DNA of 45,459 nucleotides, from the IMG/VR virus record IMGVR_UViG_3300020733_000026, positions 1 through 45,459 of that record; one strand, 5' to 3'. A program made the translations under genes and the position numbers. The notes under the pieces were generated by a model, which worked only from the letters and a program-made list of their open reading frames with translations, searched no databases and was not told the DNA's origin. This document shows positions 14,751-22,623 of the stretch, in pieces; position 1 is the stretch's first letter, and every line of letters starts with the position of its first letter. Origin of the DNA: a virus.

Positions 14751-15056
14751 ATGACTAACAAATGGCGTGATTTTGAGTACTTCGACGCTGACGAGCCGAA
14801 TCCAATCGGTAAGTACAAGCAGCCGATGCAGAATCCTCGGTTTACCAAAGGTTCAGGCTATCCGGAAGACGATATTGGTTTGACCGGAACCAAGACCTAT
14901 GGTCGCTATATTAAACCGTTTGGTAAGAAGAAAAACCAAATGGAAATCCGTGGTTGCAAAAATACGACTCGCGGCAAAAAGTTTTACTTGGACGACATGG
15001 ATCGTGATCCAGTGCAAACTAACGGTCGTATCCCAGTGGACGATGGGCATAACTAA
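14751..15056 (+). CDS. Small structural-module protein, function unknown
   Basis: A 101-residue hydrophilic protein with GGGG at 14740-14743 as a possible ribosome site. Segments are WRDFEYFDADEPNPIGKYKQ and GLTGTKTYGRYIKPFGKKKN, then GCKNTTRGKKFYLDDMDRDP. There is no membrane segment or enzyme motif. It overlaps the SU10-like adaptor gene by TAATG, so it is likely made with the connector proteins. I do not recognise the family. Confidence 0.65.
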   Translation: MTNKWRDFEYFDADEPNPIGKYKQPMQNPRFTKGSGYPEDDIGLTGTKTYGRYIKPFGKKKNQMEIRGCKNTTRGKKFYLDDMDRDPVQTNGRIPVDDGHN

Positions 15057-15739
15057 TGGCGATTACTTACACAGCAGGGGTTAACTCACCGTCTAACCTT
15101 TGGCAGATGGTGCAGGACTATACGGAGAACGTGGAAACCACGTTTGTCACCTATATCCCCACGTTTGTCCAAATTGCGGAAGAGCGGGTTAATAACACCG
15201 TTCAGATACCCTCGCTGCGTAAGAATGTCACCGGAACCTTATCGGCGGGGAACCCCTACCTCGCCATGCCTACTGACTGGACTGCATCCTTCTCCTTAGC
15301 CATCAATCAGACGGATACTAACGGGAATACCTACCAAACCTTTTTGCTAAACAAAGATGTGGAATACATGCGGTCGGCATTCCCCTACCCAAGCCCAGTT
15401 CAGTATTACGGCCCCCCTACCCACTATGCCCAGTTTGATACGTCAAACTTCATTCTCGGGCCTACCCCTGACCAGAACTATGTAGCAGAACTACATTACT
15501 ATGCCTACCCAACATCTATTGTTACGGCGGGTTCATCTTGGTTAGGGACTTATGCGTCTAACACCTTGTTATATGGGACTTTGCGTGAAGCCTACCTGTA
15601 TATGAAAGGTGAGGCAGATATGGTTAAATACTACGAAGATAAATACCAAGAGGGTATTGCGATGCTCAAAGGTCTTGTGGAAGGCAAAGATCGTCGTGAT
15701 GCTTACCGTAGCGGTCAAATTAGAGTGGATGTACCATGA
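15056..15739 (+). CDS. SU10-like phage adaptor protein
   Basis: A 227-residue protein with the marks of the phage adaptor (SU10 adaptor) family, which joins portal to tail. These are FVQIAEERVNNTVQIPSLRK near residues 36-55, NPYLAMPTDW, the strand pair NFILGPTPDQNYVAELHYYA, and the helix LLYGTLREAYLYMKGEADMV. The G-P-T-P-D-x-x-Y-x-A-E-L-x-Y-Y and L-L-Y-G-x-L-x-E-A-x-x-Y pieces are the most telling. It starts on the stop of the preceding gene and overlaps the next by ATGA. It supports a short-tailed virion. Confidence 0.85.
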   Translation: MAITYTAGVNSPSNLWQMVQDYTENVETTFVTYIPTFVQIAEERVNNTVQIPSLRKNVTGTLSAGNPYLAMPTDWTASFSLAINQTDTNGNTYQTFLLNKDVEYMRSAFPYPSPVQYYGPPTHYAQFDTSNFILGPTPDQNYVAELHYYAYPTSIVTAGSSWLGTYASNTLLYGTLREAYLYMKGEADMVKYYEDKYQEGIAMLKGLVEGKDRRDAYRSGQIRVDVP

Positions 15740-16029
15740 GTTTACAAGCATCTGGCAGTTCGTTTGTTGGCAATGTCGCGGTCTATACGACAGATCATCG
15801 CGGCTTTAATGCAGAAGAAATGGCTAATATGACGGTCGATAAGATTATTTTTATCGGTCAGAACAGTCATCCTGCTATAATTGAACAAGCTAAGGCATTT
15901 AAAGAGCATATCCGGCAAGCGTTGGTCGCCGCATTTACAGAAGCCCAACAGGAAGAACGTAAAACAATTTGCGCCCAATTAGACCTACAAGGTCAATCGG
16001 GTCTTGCTGATATCATTAGGAGACTGTAA
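15736..16029 (+). CDS. Small conserved phage protein, function unknown
   Basis: A 97-residue protein with GFNAEEMANMTVDKIIFIGQ, HPAIIEQAKAFKEHIRQALV and LDLQGQSGLADIIRRL. This order (hG-F-x-x-E-E-x-A ... D-K-I ... A-x-A-F-K ... D/G-L-A-x-I-I-R-R-L) is seen in small proteins beside connector genes in many tailed phages, with no assigned function. It is helical and soluble. It overlaps the adaptor gene by ATGA and the next gene by TAATG. Confidence 0.8.
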   Translation: MSLQASGSSFVGNVAVYTTDHRGFNAEEMANMTVDKIIFIGQNSHPAIIEQAKAFKEHIRQALVAAFTEAQQEERKTICAQLDLQGQSGLADIIRRL

Positions 16030-16511
16030 TGGCTGGCATTACTCAAGCAATGTCGACTAGCTTTAAGGTGGAACTCCTTGAGGCTTATCATAACTTTTCA
16101 ACTGTTAACCCATCACGTTCTGCATCAACTGCGGATACGTTCAAGATCGCGCTTTTCAAAGGCACGGTGACGGGTACATACGACGCGACGACTACTAACT
16201 ATTCCAATATGACGGGTAACTCGGATGAAACTTCGGGTACTGGTTATACGGCTGGTGGTAACACGCTGACGATTAGTAACGCTCCTACTTCGGGTGCGTC
16301 ACCGGCTACGACTGCATGGTTAAGCTTTAGCAACACCACTTGGTCTACGGCTACGATCTCTTCGTCGGGCGCGATGATCTACAATAGTTCTCAGGGTAAC
16401 CGTAGCGTTTGCGTGTTGAACTTCGGTTCGATCATTTCGTCTACGGCTGGTAACTTTACGATCCAGTTCCCCACCGCCGCTGCGAGTACCGCGATTATCC
16501 AAATTCAATAA
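16029..16511 (+). CDS. Conserved virion structural protein
   Basis: A 160-residue beta-rich protein. It opens MSTSFKVELLEAYHNF, then DTFKIALFKGT, GTGYTAGGNTLTISNAP, SSSGAMIYNSSQGNRSVCVL and NFTIQFPTAAASTAIIQI. The order S-F-K-x-E-L-L ... D-T-F-K-I-A-L ... G-T-G-Y-x-A-G-G ... G-A-x-I-Y-N-S ... D/N-F-G is highly recurrent in phage structural modules, usually just before tail-fibre genes. It may be a tail or head-fibre base protein. Exact role unknown. Confidence 0.8.
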   Translation: MAGITQAMSTSFKVELLEAYHNFSTVNPSRSASTADTFKIALFKGTVTGTYDATTTNYSNMTGNSDETSGTGYTAGGNTLTISNAPTSGASPATTAWLSFSNTTWSTATISSSGAMIYNSSQGNRSVCVLNFGSIISSTAGNFTIQFPTAAASTAIIQIQ

Positions 16512-16521
16512 GGGTAGTTAA

Positions 16522-18663
16522 ATGGCCCTTGTATTTGCGGATCGCGTACAAGAAACGTCTACCACCACAGGAACGGGGACGTTTTCCCTGCTGGGTGCTT
16601 CAGTAGGCTATCAATCGTTTGCCAGCGGTGTTGGCGACGGTAATACCTGCTATTACTGTATTGCTGGGCAGTCAACTAGCACTGACCCTAGTGAATGGGA
16701 AGTAGGTCTTGGAACATTTACGGCAAGTGGTGATCTACTTGCTCGTAACACCATATTAGCGTCTAGCAACTCCGGGTCTGCGGTTAACTTTAGTGCGGGT
16801 ACTAAGAACGTCTTCGTGACGTTCCCCGCATTGTGGGCGCAAGATACTTATAACGGAACCTTTGGAAACCTTTCTTCTAGTGGAACGGTTAGCGGCACGG
16901 GCTTTACTAACTACTTTGCTTCTCCCCCAGCCATAGGTTCTTCGACTCCTAATACGGGTTCTTTTACCACTTTGTCGGCCTCTTCTACCGTTAGCGGTTC
17001 AGGATTTGCCACATACCTTGCTTCGCCTCCTACGATAGGTAACACAACCCCTAATACAATCAATGGCACGTATATCTCTGCTATTGGGCCGATTTCAGCC
17101 ACACGCAACACGGGTGCGTTCTCGTTCGGAACTTTAGGCTATTCCGATACACAAGTATTCTCATCGTTTACATCATCGGTAAACAACTACAACCAGATGG
17201 TTTTGCAAAATACCAATTCTGGTAATAGCGCTTCGACTAACTTCAACGTCTCTAACGACCAAGCTACCGCAAGTACATACTTCGGCGAGTTTGGTATGAA
17301 CTCCTCCACATACAGTGGAACGGGGGCTTTTGGCACCCCCGGAATGGTTTATTTGGCTTCAGCTTCAACCGATCTTGCTATCGGTACATACGGTGCTGGT
17401 GCGATCCACTTTGTAGTTAACTCTGGCGCTACTGACGCTGCTACGATTAGTTCAGCGGGATTATTTACTATTCCGACCTTAGCTACTGGCCTGACTGGAT
17501 ATCTGTACGGCAACGGAGCGACTGCGGTCACAGCTTCAACTACTATTCCGGGTTCAGCTATCAGCGGAAACATTAGCGGATCGGCTGGCTCTGTAGCCAA
17601 CTCACTTACTATAAACAGTAGCGGAACAGGCGCTACGTCCCCAGCTACATTCAACGGCGCATCTGCGGTAACCATTTCGTACAACACTGTTGGAGCGCCT
17701 TCGACTACCGGAACAAATGCTACTGGTACGTGGAACATATCCATTAGCGGAAACGCTGCTACGGCTACGACCGCCACATCTGCTACAAGCGCTACCACGG
17801 CGACTACGGCAACCAATGCTACTAACATAGCGGTTACAGGCGGCGTAGCTACTAACTCCTCTTTCTATCCTGTATTTGTTAACGGAAGTTCTACCGGTAA
17901 CTTTGGCGCTAACTCTACGTCTGCTTTTAACTTTAACCCTTCTACAGGAACCATAGGCGCTACTGCGGTTCACGTTACTAACGGTTTAGTATCAGACGGT
18001 TCTTATACTGGGTCATACACAGACGGTATTGTCGTTGACTACGCTACTGGTAATGGACGAATTTCTGCTGGTGCGGCTGACACTATCACGCTATATACAG
18101 GCGGCGTAGCTAACACCCAGATGGCGCAGTTCTCCACGACGGGTATGAATAGTACTGCTGTCGGAGCTACAACGGCATCAACAGGCGCATTTACTACTTT
18201 GTCTGCGTCCAGTACAGTTACATTCTCTGGCGGCACTGCGAACGGCGTAGCCTATCTTAACGGGTCTAAAGTTTTAACCACTGGGTCTAGCATGACCTTT
18301 GACGGGACTAACTTTAGCTCGCAGATAAAGGCATACAAGGAATACGTCACTGCCAATACTTCGGTTGCTACAACCTATACGGTGGACTTATCCACAGCTA
18401 ACGTCTTTGCTTTAACCCTTACGGGAAACACTACATTTACATTCTCCAACCCTGCTTCGTCTGGTATATCATCGGCGTTCACTTTGATTATCACTCAGGA
18501 TGCGACAGGAAGCCGCACTGCAACATGGCCCGCGTCAGTCAAGTGGCCTAACGGCTCAACCCCAGTATTATCTACTGGCGCAAGTAAAACAGATATTTTA
18601 AACTTCATCACCACGAACGGTGGTACGACCTATTACGGTTCATTGTCACTCGCCAATATGTAA
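16522..18663 (+). CDS. Tail fibre / host-attachment protein
   Basis: A 713-residue repetitive protein. The N-terminal virion-binding domain has VQETSTTTGTGTFSLLGA (9-26), then YYCIAGQ, EWEVGLGTF and FSAGTKNVFVTFPA, a set typical of phage fibres. Two copies of a unit TPNTGSFTTLSASSTVSGSG-like sequence follow, and a third, diverged, lies near residue 555. Residues around 410-435 are an Ala/Thr/Ser run. The C-terminal domain (TFTFSNPASSG, LIITQDATGSRTATWPASVK, TNGGTTYYGSLSLANM) matches a tip domain shared by many phage fibres. It is likely a trimeric receptor-binding fibre. First of five adhesin-like genes in a row. Confidence 0.85.
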   Translation: MALVFADRVQETSTTTGTGTFSLLGASVGYQSFASGVGDGNTCYYCIAGQSTSTDPSEWEVGLGTFTASGDLLARNTILASSNSGSAVNFSAGTKNVFVTFPALWAQDTYNGTFGNLSSSGTVSGTGFTNYFASPPAIGSSTPNTGSFTTLSASSTVSGSGFATYLASPPTIGNTTPNTINGTYISAIGPISATRNTGAFSFGTLGYSDTQVFSSFTSSVNNYNQMVLQNTNSGNSASTNFNVSNDQATASTYFGEFGMNSSTYSGTGAFGTPGMVYLASASTDLAIGTYGAGAIHFVVNSGATDAATISSAGLFTIPTLATGLTGYLYGNGATAVTASTTIPGSAISGNISGSAGSVANSLTINSSGTGATSPATFNGASAVTISYNTVGAPSTTGTNATGTWNISISGNAATATTATSATSATTATTATNATNIAVTGGVATNSSFYPVFVNGSSTGNFGANSTSAFNFNPSTGTIGATAVHVTNGLVSDGSYTGSYTDGIVVDYATGNGRISAGAADTITLYTGGVANTQMAQFSTTGMNSTAVGATTASTGAFTTLSASSTVTFSGGTANGVAYLNGSKVLTTGSSMTFDGTNFSSQIKAYKEYVTANTSVATTYTVDLSTANVFALTLTGNTTFTFSNPASSGISSAFTLIITQDATGSRTATWPASVKWPNGSTPVLSTGASKTDILNFITTNGGTTYYGSLSLANM

Positions 18664-18673
18664 TGGAGGAAAC

Positions 18674-19021
18674 ATGGCGCTAAATAAAATTGATGGTATC
18701 TGTCTATATACTGGAATTACTTGGGAAAGCCCCGCTGACTATCCAGTAGAATTTGACTGCTTACAATACTTCAAAGACAACGGGATTGTTGATTTTCAAC
18801 ATCTGAATTATCATGTGGATCATCAAGCCGAATGCCTAGCGTCACTACGCAATTGGGATTATAAAGATGGTCAACACCCTGAAATTCAGGCGTTTCCGTT
18901 TGTCATTTATACCGAATGCGACTATACAACGCCGATGCACACTTGGCCTAAAGTATTAGTCTACGGTGCCGATGCAATTAAAGCAGCAGGGCTTCCTGAT
19001 CTTTATAAATTAGGTCGGTAA
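18674..19021 (+). CDS. Small protein between fibre genes, function unknown
   Basis: A 115-residue soluble protein. The ATG at 18674 follows GGAGG (18665-18669); an in-frame start upstream lies inside the fibre gene and is rejected. Opening MALNKIDGICLYTGITWESP, then FPFVIYTECDYTT and WPKVLVYGADAIKAAGLPDL. Such short proteins after a fibre gene are often tail-fibre assembly or chaperone-like factors, but I see no diagnostic motif. It stops directly before the collagen-like gene. Confidence 0.65.
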   Translation: MALNKIDGICLYTGITWESPADYPVEFDCLQYFKDNGIVDFQHLNYHVDHQAECLASLRNWDYKDGQHPEIQAFPFVIYTECDYTTPMHTWPKVLVYGADAIKAAGLPDLYKLGR

Positions 19022-21283
19022 ATGGTTCCTCCCCCGCTTAACCATACTAGCTTTACTGGCGCTGCCGCTAGCGGTAGCGTTACGTTTAATTCCCCCGGTA
19101 CATTCACTGTGCCTACAGGTATCTATAGTCTTTCCGTGACTGGAGTAGGCGGTACGGGGAATCCCGGTAATTCAGGCAATCCGGGCACAGCGGGTAACGC
19201 AGGTAATGCCGGAACTAACGGTGTGGCTGGCCCCGGTGGTAGCGCGGGTGCGGCTGGTAATGCCGGTACTACAGGTAACGCGGGCAATTCTGGAAACAAC
19301 GGCGTAGGCGGCCCCGGTGGTAGTGCTGGATCGGCAGGTAATGCTGGTGGCATAGGTGGTTCTGGCAATCCCGGAAACAATGGTACTGGTGGTGCGGGCG
19401 GTAACGCTGGTGCTGCGGGAAATTCGGGTGGTACGGGTAACGCAGGAAACCCCGGAAACAATGGTAACGGTGGCGCAGGCGGTAGTGCAGGTTCGGCTGG
19501 TAATCCCGGTAATGCTGGTAATGCTGGTAACCCCGGCGGTTCGGGTGGTGGAGGTGGCGGCGGTGGCGCTGACGGAACAGGTACAAACTCTCCTGCTACG
19601 GTTGCTAACGCTGGTACAAATAACGTAGGCGCTACTAACGGCACTGCGGGAACTTCTAATAACAGTACAAACTTATCAGGTACTCCGGGTAATGCTGGAG
19701 GTAACGGTAATGCTGGTTCTGCCGGTGCTTCAGGTACTGGAGCCACTTCTGGTGGCGCAGGGTCTCCCGGAAACGCCGGTGCTGCGGGCACCTCTGGTAA
19801 TACTGGAAACGCTGGTACTGGAGCTACAGGCGGCGGTGCAGGTTCTCCGGGTAATGCTGGTGCCAATGGTAATTCCGGTAATACAGGTAGTAACGGAACA
19901 GGCGCTACATCTGGTGGTGCAGCTCCCACTTCATGGTCGGGGCAAAACGGCGCTTCTGGTAATGCGGGCACTTCTGGCTCGGCTGGTACAGGAGCTACAC
20001 CCGGCGGTGCTGCTCCAACTTCATGGACAGGTCAAAATGGTACTGCTGGTACAGCAGGTACTGGCGGGTCAAACGGCACAGCGGGTAATGCAGGATCTTC
20101 TGGTAATGCCTCGTCGTTCGGGAGTTTTGTAACCTTCCCCGGTGGGTCTGGCGGTAATGGTGGTTCAGCCGGTACTTTCGTAGCTGGTGCTGCTGGCTCT
20201 GCCGGTAATGCTGGTACTCAAGGTAACGCAGGTAATGCCGGAACTAATGGCGCTGCTGGCCCGGGCGGTACTGCTGGCTCTGCTGGTAACGCTGGCGGTA
20301 TTGGTAATGCAGGTAATCCGGGAAATAATGGTGTAGGCGGTACTGGGGGAAATAGAGGGTTAGCAGGTAATTCGGGCGCTACAGGAAACTCTGGCAATCC
20401 GGGAAATAACGGTAACGGAGGCGCAGGTGGTAACGCTGGTGCTGCGGGAAATTCGGGTGCTACAGGAAACTCTGGTAATCCGGGAAATAACGGTACAGGT
20501 GGTAATGCGGGCGCTGCGGGTTCAGGCGGCGGTGGCGGTGGCCCCGGACTTAACGGAGGTCTTAGCGGTTTAGCTAACGGCGGCGCTGGCGGTTCTACTG
20601 GTGGTAACTCGGGTTCTCAAGGCAACGTGCCTGTTGCTCCTCAAAACACTGCTGTAGGCGGCGCTGGCGGTACTGGAGGTTCAGCGGCATTTGGAACCGG
20701 AGGAAATGGCGGTAGAGGTCACGCTGGTAGCGTAGCTGGTTCAAACCCCGGTGGTGGCGGTGGAGGCGGCGGTGGTCGATCCCCCGGAGGTGGTAGTGGT
20801 GGTTCTGGTAACGCCGGTGCTGCGGGCACCTCTGGTAATACTGGAGCTGCTGGTACTGGAGCTACTTCTGGAGGAGCTGGCTCACCCGGAAACGCCGGTG
20901 CTGCGGGCACCTCTGGTAATACTGGAGCTGCTGGTACTGGAGCTACTTCTGGAGGAGCTGGCTCACCCGGAAACCCCGGGGCTAACGGCACTGCTGGTAA
21001 TACTGGAAATGCTGGCACTGGGGCTACTGCGGGCGGCGCTGCTCCTAATACTTGGACAGGCCAGAATGGTACAGCGGGTACTGCTGGCAACTCCGGTTCT
21101 GCTGGCACAGGCGCAACATCCGGTAACCCCGGCACTGCTAACAATGGTGGCTCTGGGAGTGCAGGATCTGCGGGAACTCCTACTACTTCGCCAAACGTAT
21201 TAGTGTATCCTTACCAACAAATTGCTGTTACCGTTGGAACCGGTTCAGCTTCAGGTAGTGTCACTGTTTCGTGGTCTATTTAA
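19022..21283 (+). CDS. Collagen-like / polyglycine-helix adhesin (G-x-y repeats)
   Basis: A 753-residue protein. Residues 1-41 form a beta domain with [18 protein letters not shown], a common start of Gly-rich phage adhesins. Residues about 42-715 are almost entirely G-x-y triplets (GNAGNAG, GNPGNNG, GAAGTSG), broken by a few aromatic inserts such as TSWSGQNG. The C-terminus is a short beta domain ending VTVSWSI. The G-N-A/G-N-P pattern recalls the polyglycine-II bundles of some long tail-fibre tip adhesins, and about twenty X-Pro-Gly sites recall collagen. It is likely a rigid receptor-binding rod or brush. It contains an exact 81-base tandem duplication. A dioxygenase gene lies two genes downstream. 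Confidence 0.8.
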   Translation: MVPPPLNHTSFTGAAASGSVTFNSPGTFTVPTGIYSLSVTGVGGTGNPGNSGNPGTAGNAGNAGTNGVAGPGGSAGAAGNAGTTGNAGNSGNNGVGGPGGSAGSAGNAGGIGGSGNPGNNGTGGAGGNAGAAGNSGGTGNAGNPGNNGNGGAGGSAGSAGNPGNAGNAGNPGGSGGGGGGGGADGTGTNSPATVANAGTNNVGATNGTAGTSNNSTNLSGTPGNAGGNGNAGSAGASGTGATSGGAGSPGNAGAAGTSGNTGNAGTGATGGGAGSPGNAGANGNSGNTGSNGTGATSGGAAPTSWSGQNGASGNAGTSGSAGTGATPGGAAPTSWTGQNGTAGTAGTGGSNGTAGNAGSSGNASSFGSFVTFPGGSGGNGGSAGTFVAGAAGSAGNAGTQGNAGNAGTNGAAGPGGTAGSAGNAGGIGNAGNPGNNGVGGTGGNRGLAGNSGATGNSGNPGNNGNGGAGGNAGAAGNSGATGNSGNPGNNGTGGNAGAAGSGGGGGGPGLNGGLSGLANGGAGGSTGGNSGSQGNVPVAPQNTAVGGAGGTGGSAAFGTGGNGGRGHAGSVAGSNPGGGGGGGGGRSPGGGSGGSGNAGAAGTSGNTGAAGTGATSGGAGSPGNAGAAGTSGNTGAAGTGATSGGAGSPGNPGANGTAGNTGNAGTGATAGGAAPNTWTGQNGTAGTAGNSGSAGTGATSGNPGTANNGGSGSAGSAGTPTTSPNVLVYPYQQIAVTVGTGSASGSVTVSWSI
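20810..20971 (+). repeat. Exact tandem duplication of an 81-base unit
   Basis: Bases 20810-20890 and 20891-20971 are identical, each encoding 27 residues (nine G-x-y triplets, NAGAAGTSG...GGAGSPG). Diverged copies lie around 19770-19860. The identity at silent positions means a recent duplication. Confidence 0.95.
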
Positions 21284-21302
21284 TCAACCAAAAAGGGAAA
21301 TC

Positions 21303-22022
21303 ATGTTTCGCTCAGTCCTTAAAAATGACGAGATCGAGTTCTTTTGCGCTGAAGAAGATTATGGGTTAATACCGGCACCTTACGCCGCCAAGAAAAACAT
21401 ACCAGATTGGTTTAAGGCTTTACCGCCTAAATTAGGAAATAAAGGGTTTCAAACATCTACTGTAAAACGGTGTATGCCGTTTCTGGATGCGTTGAGTGTC
21501 GGATACATAATCCCCCTCGCCGCAGATGTCCATTTTGTGGTAAATGCGGATTTATCTGGTGTTGACTATAAATGGAATTTTACAAAGCCGATGATTGAAA
21601 ATCATGGGATGCAGCAGATATCTTCGGATAAATCTCCTAGCCCATTAATTCCGAGGCCCCCAATGAAGTTTATGAACTACTGGATGATTAAAACTCCTCC
21701 AGAATACTCATTGCTTTTTATGCCCCCACTGAATCGGATTGAACCAAGATTCATGTGTATGTCTGGTTTGGTTGATGCGCCATACTACCAATATGAGTAT
21801 GTCAACTTCCCATTCGTGTTTAATAAGCCTAATTTTACAGGCATTATTGAAGCTGGCACGCCTCTAGTGCAGGTTATACCGATTAGAAAAGATTCGCTTT
21901 TGCAGACCAGCAAAGTTAGACAAGCTACTGAAGAAGACGTAAAGAAAACACATTGGATTAGACGAATCGTAAATCACGTACACGAGTCTGTGTATCGCAA
22001 CAAAATTCATAGGAAAATGTAA
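21303..22022 (+). CDS. Conserved phage protein next to dioxygenase (DUF6065-like)
   Basis: A 239-residue protein starting at the ATG at 21303 after AAGGGA; upstream in-frame starts fall inside the previous gene. It shows IPDWFKALPPK (about 39-49), VKRCMPFLDALSVGYIIPLA, FMNYWMIKTPPEYSLLFMPP, VNFPFVF and AGTPLVQVIPIRKD. The set P-D-W-x-K, C-x-P-F-x-D-A-x-x-x-G-Y, W-x-I-x-T-P-x-x-Y-S and G-T-P-x-x-Q-V-I-P belongs to a family widespread in aquatic phages and environmental contigs; I recall it as DUF6065, from memory only. Its role is unknown. It overlaps the dioxygenase gene by TAATG, hinting at a shared task. Confidence 0.75.
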   Translation: MFRSVLKNDEIEFFCAEEDYGLIPAPYAAKKNIPDWFKALPPKLGNKGFQTSTVKRCMPFLDALSVGYIIPLAADVHFVVNADLSGVDYKWNFTKPMIENHGMQQISSDKSPSPLIPRPPMKFMNYWMIKTPPEYSLLFMPPLNRIEPRFMCMSGLVDAPYYQYEYVNFPFVFNKPNFTGIIEAGTPLVQVIPIRKDSLLQTSKVRQATEEDVKKTHWIRRIVNHVHESVYRNKIHRKM

Positions 22023-22618
22023 TGTCAAATTATCAATTCGCTCCGGCTGTCCCTAACGATGCAGAGAATCATGCTTTCGTTACTTGGAGTAATGGGTTCT
22101 CAGATGAGGAACTTATAGCTATCGAAAACTATTGCGATAAAAACTTAGAAGTATCAGAAGGGACTGTAGGGTTTAATAACCTAGATTCTCAGATTCGTAA
22201 GTCTAAAATAGGTTGGATTAAATACAATCCAGAAACTAGCTGGTTCTATGACCAGATGGCTTTTATTGCTCGTAAGCTAAACTCTCAATTCTATAAGTTT
22301 GATTTGTACGGTTTTGTTGAAGATTTCCAATACACCGTTTATGATGGCACTGAGGACGGTTATTATGATTGGCATATTGACATGGGGACAAATTCGACCG
22401 TTACTCGCAAATTCAGTTTAATCCTCCAGTTAACAGACCCGTCTGAATACGAAGGCGGCGATCTGCAAATTATGAACGGTAATCAAATTCAGACTGTGGA
22501 TAAGTGCAGGGGATTTGTAGTTGGGTTTCCCGGTTATGTATTACATAAGGTTACCCCCGTGACTAAAGGCATCAGAAAGACTATAGTAATCTGGGTCGCA
22601 GGGCCGCCATTTAGGTAA
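22022..22618 (+). CDS. 2-oxoglutarate/Fe(II)-dependent dioxygenase (prolyl-hydroxylase-like)
   Basis: A 198-residue soluble enzyme of the P4H/PKHD type. The iron triad is visible as WHIDM (H118, D120) and LHKV (H175), with R185 in TKGIRKTIVIW to bind 2-oxoglutarate. The double-stranded beta-helix core runs from FQYTVYDGTEDGYYDWHID through FSLILQLTDPSEYEGGDLQI to GFVVGFPGYVLHKV. Such enzymes hydroxylate proline or other residues using oxygen and 2-oxoglutarate. They are frequent in aquatic phages and their substrates are rarely known. Here the gene lies 739 bases after a protein full of X-Pro-Gly triplets, the collagen prolyl-hydroxylase site. That link is inference. Confidence 0.9.
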   Translation: MSNYQFAPAVPNDAENHAFVTWSNGFSDEELIAIENYCDKNLEVSEGTVGFNNLDSQIRKSKIGWIKYNPETSWFYDQMAFIARKLNSQFYKFDLYGFVEDFQYTVYDGTEDGYYDWHIDMGTNSTVTRKFSLILQLTDPSEYEGGDLQIMNGNQIQTVDKCRGFVVGFPGYVLHKVTPVTKGIRKTIVIWVAGPPFR

Positions 22619-22623
22619 GGAAA

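Noticed and set aside
17349-17828. 159-residue - strand frame opposite the tail fibre
   Set aside because: A Val/Ala-rich mirror of the Ala/Thr/Ser repeat run; no ribosome site.
19123-19971. 282-residue Pro/Ala-rich open frame on the - strand inside the collagen-like gene
   Set aside because: It is the mirror of GGN/GCN-rich codons; a long open antisense frame is expected there and it has no ribosome site or credible composition. The same applies to 20719-21144 and the + frame at 20751-21203.
19100-21250. Regular short repeats that could look like a CRISPR array
   Set aside because: Repeats are in-frame G-x-y codons with no fixed-length unique spacers, inside one open gene.
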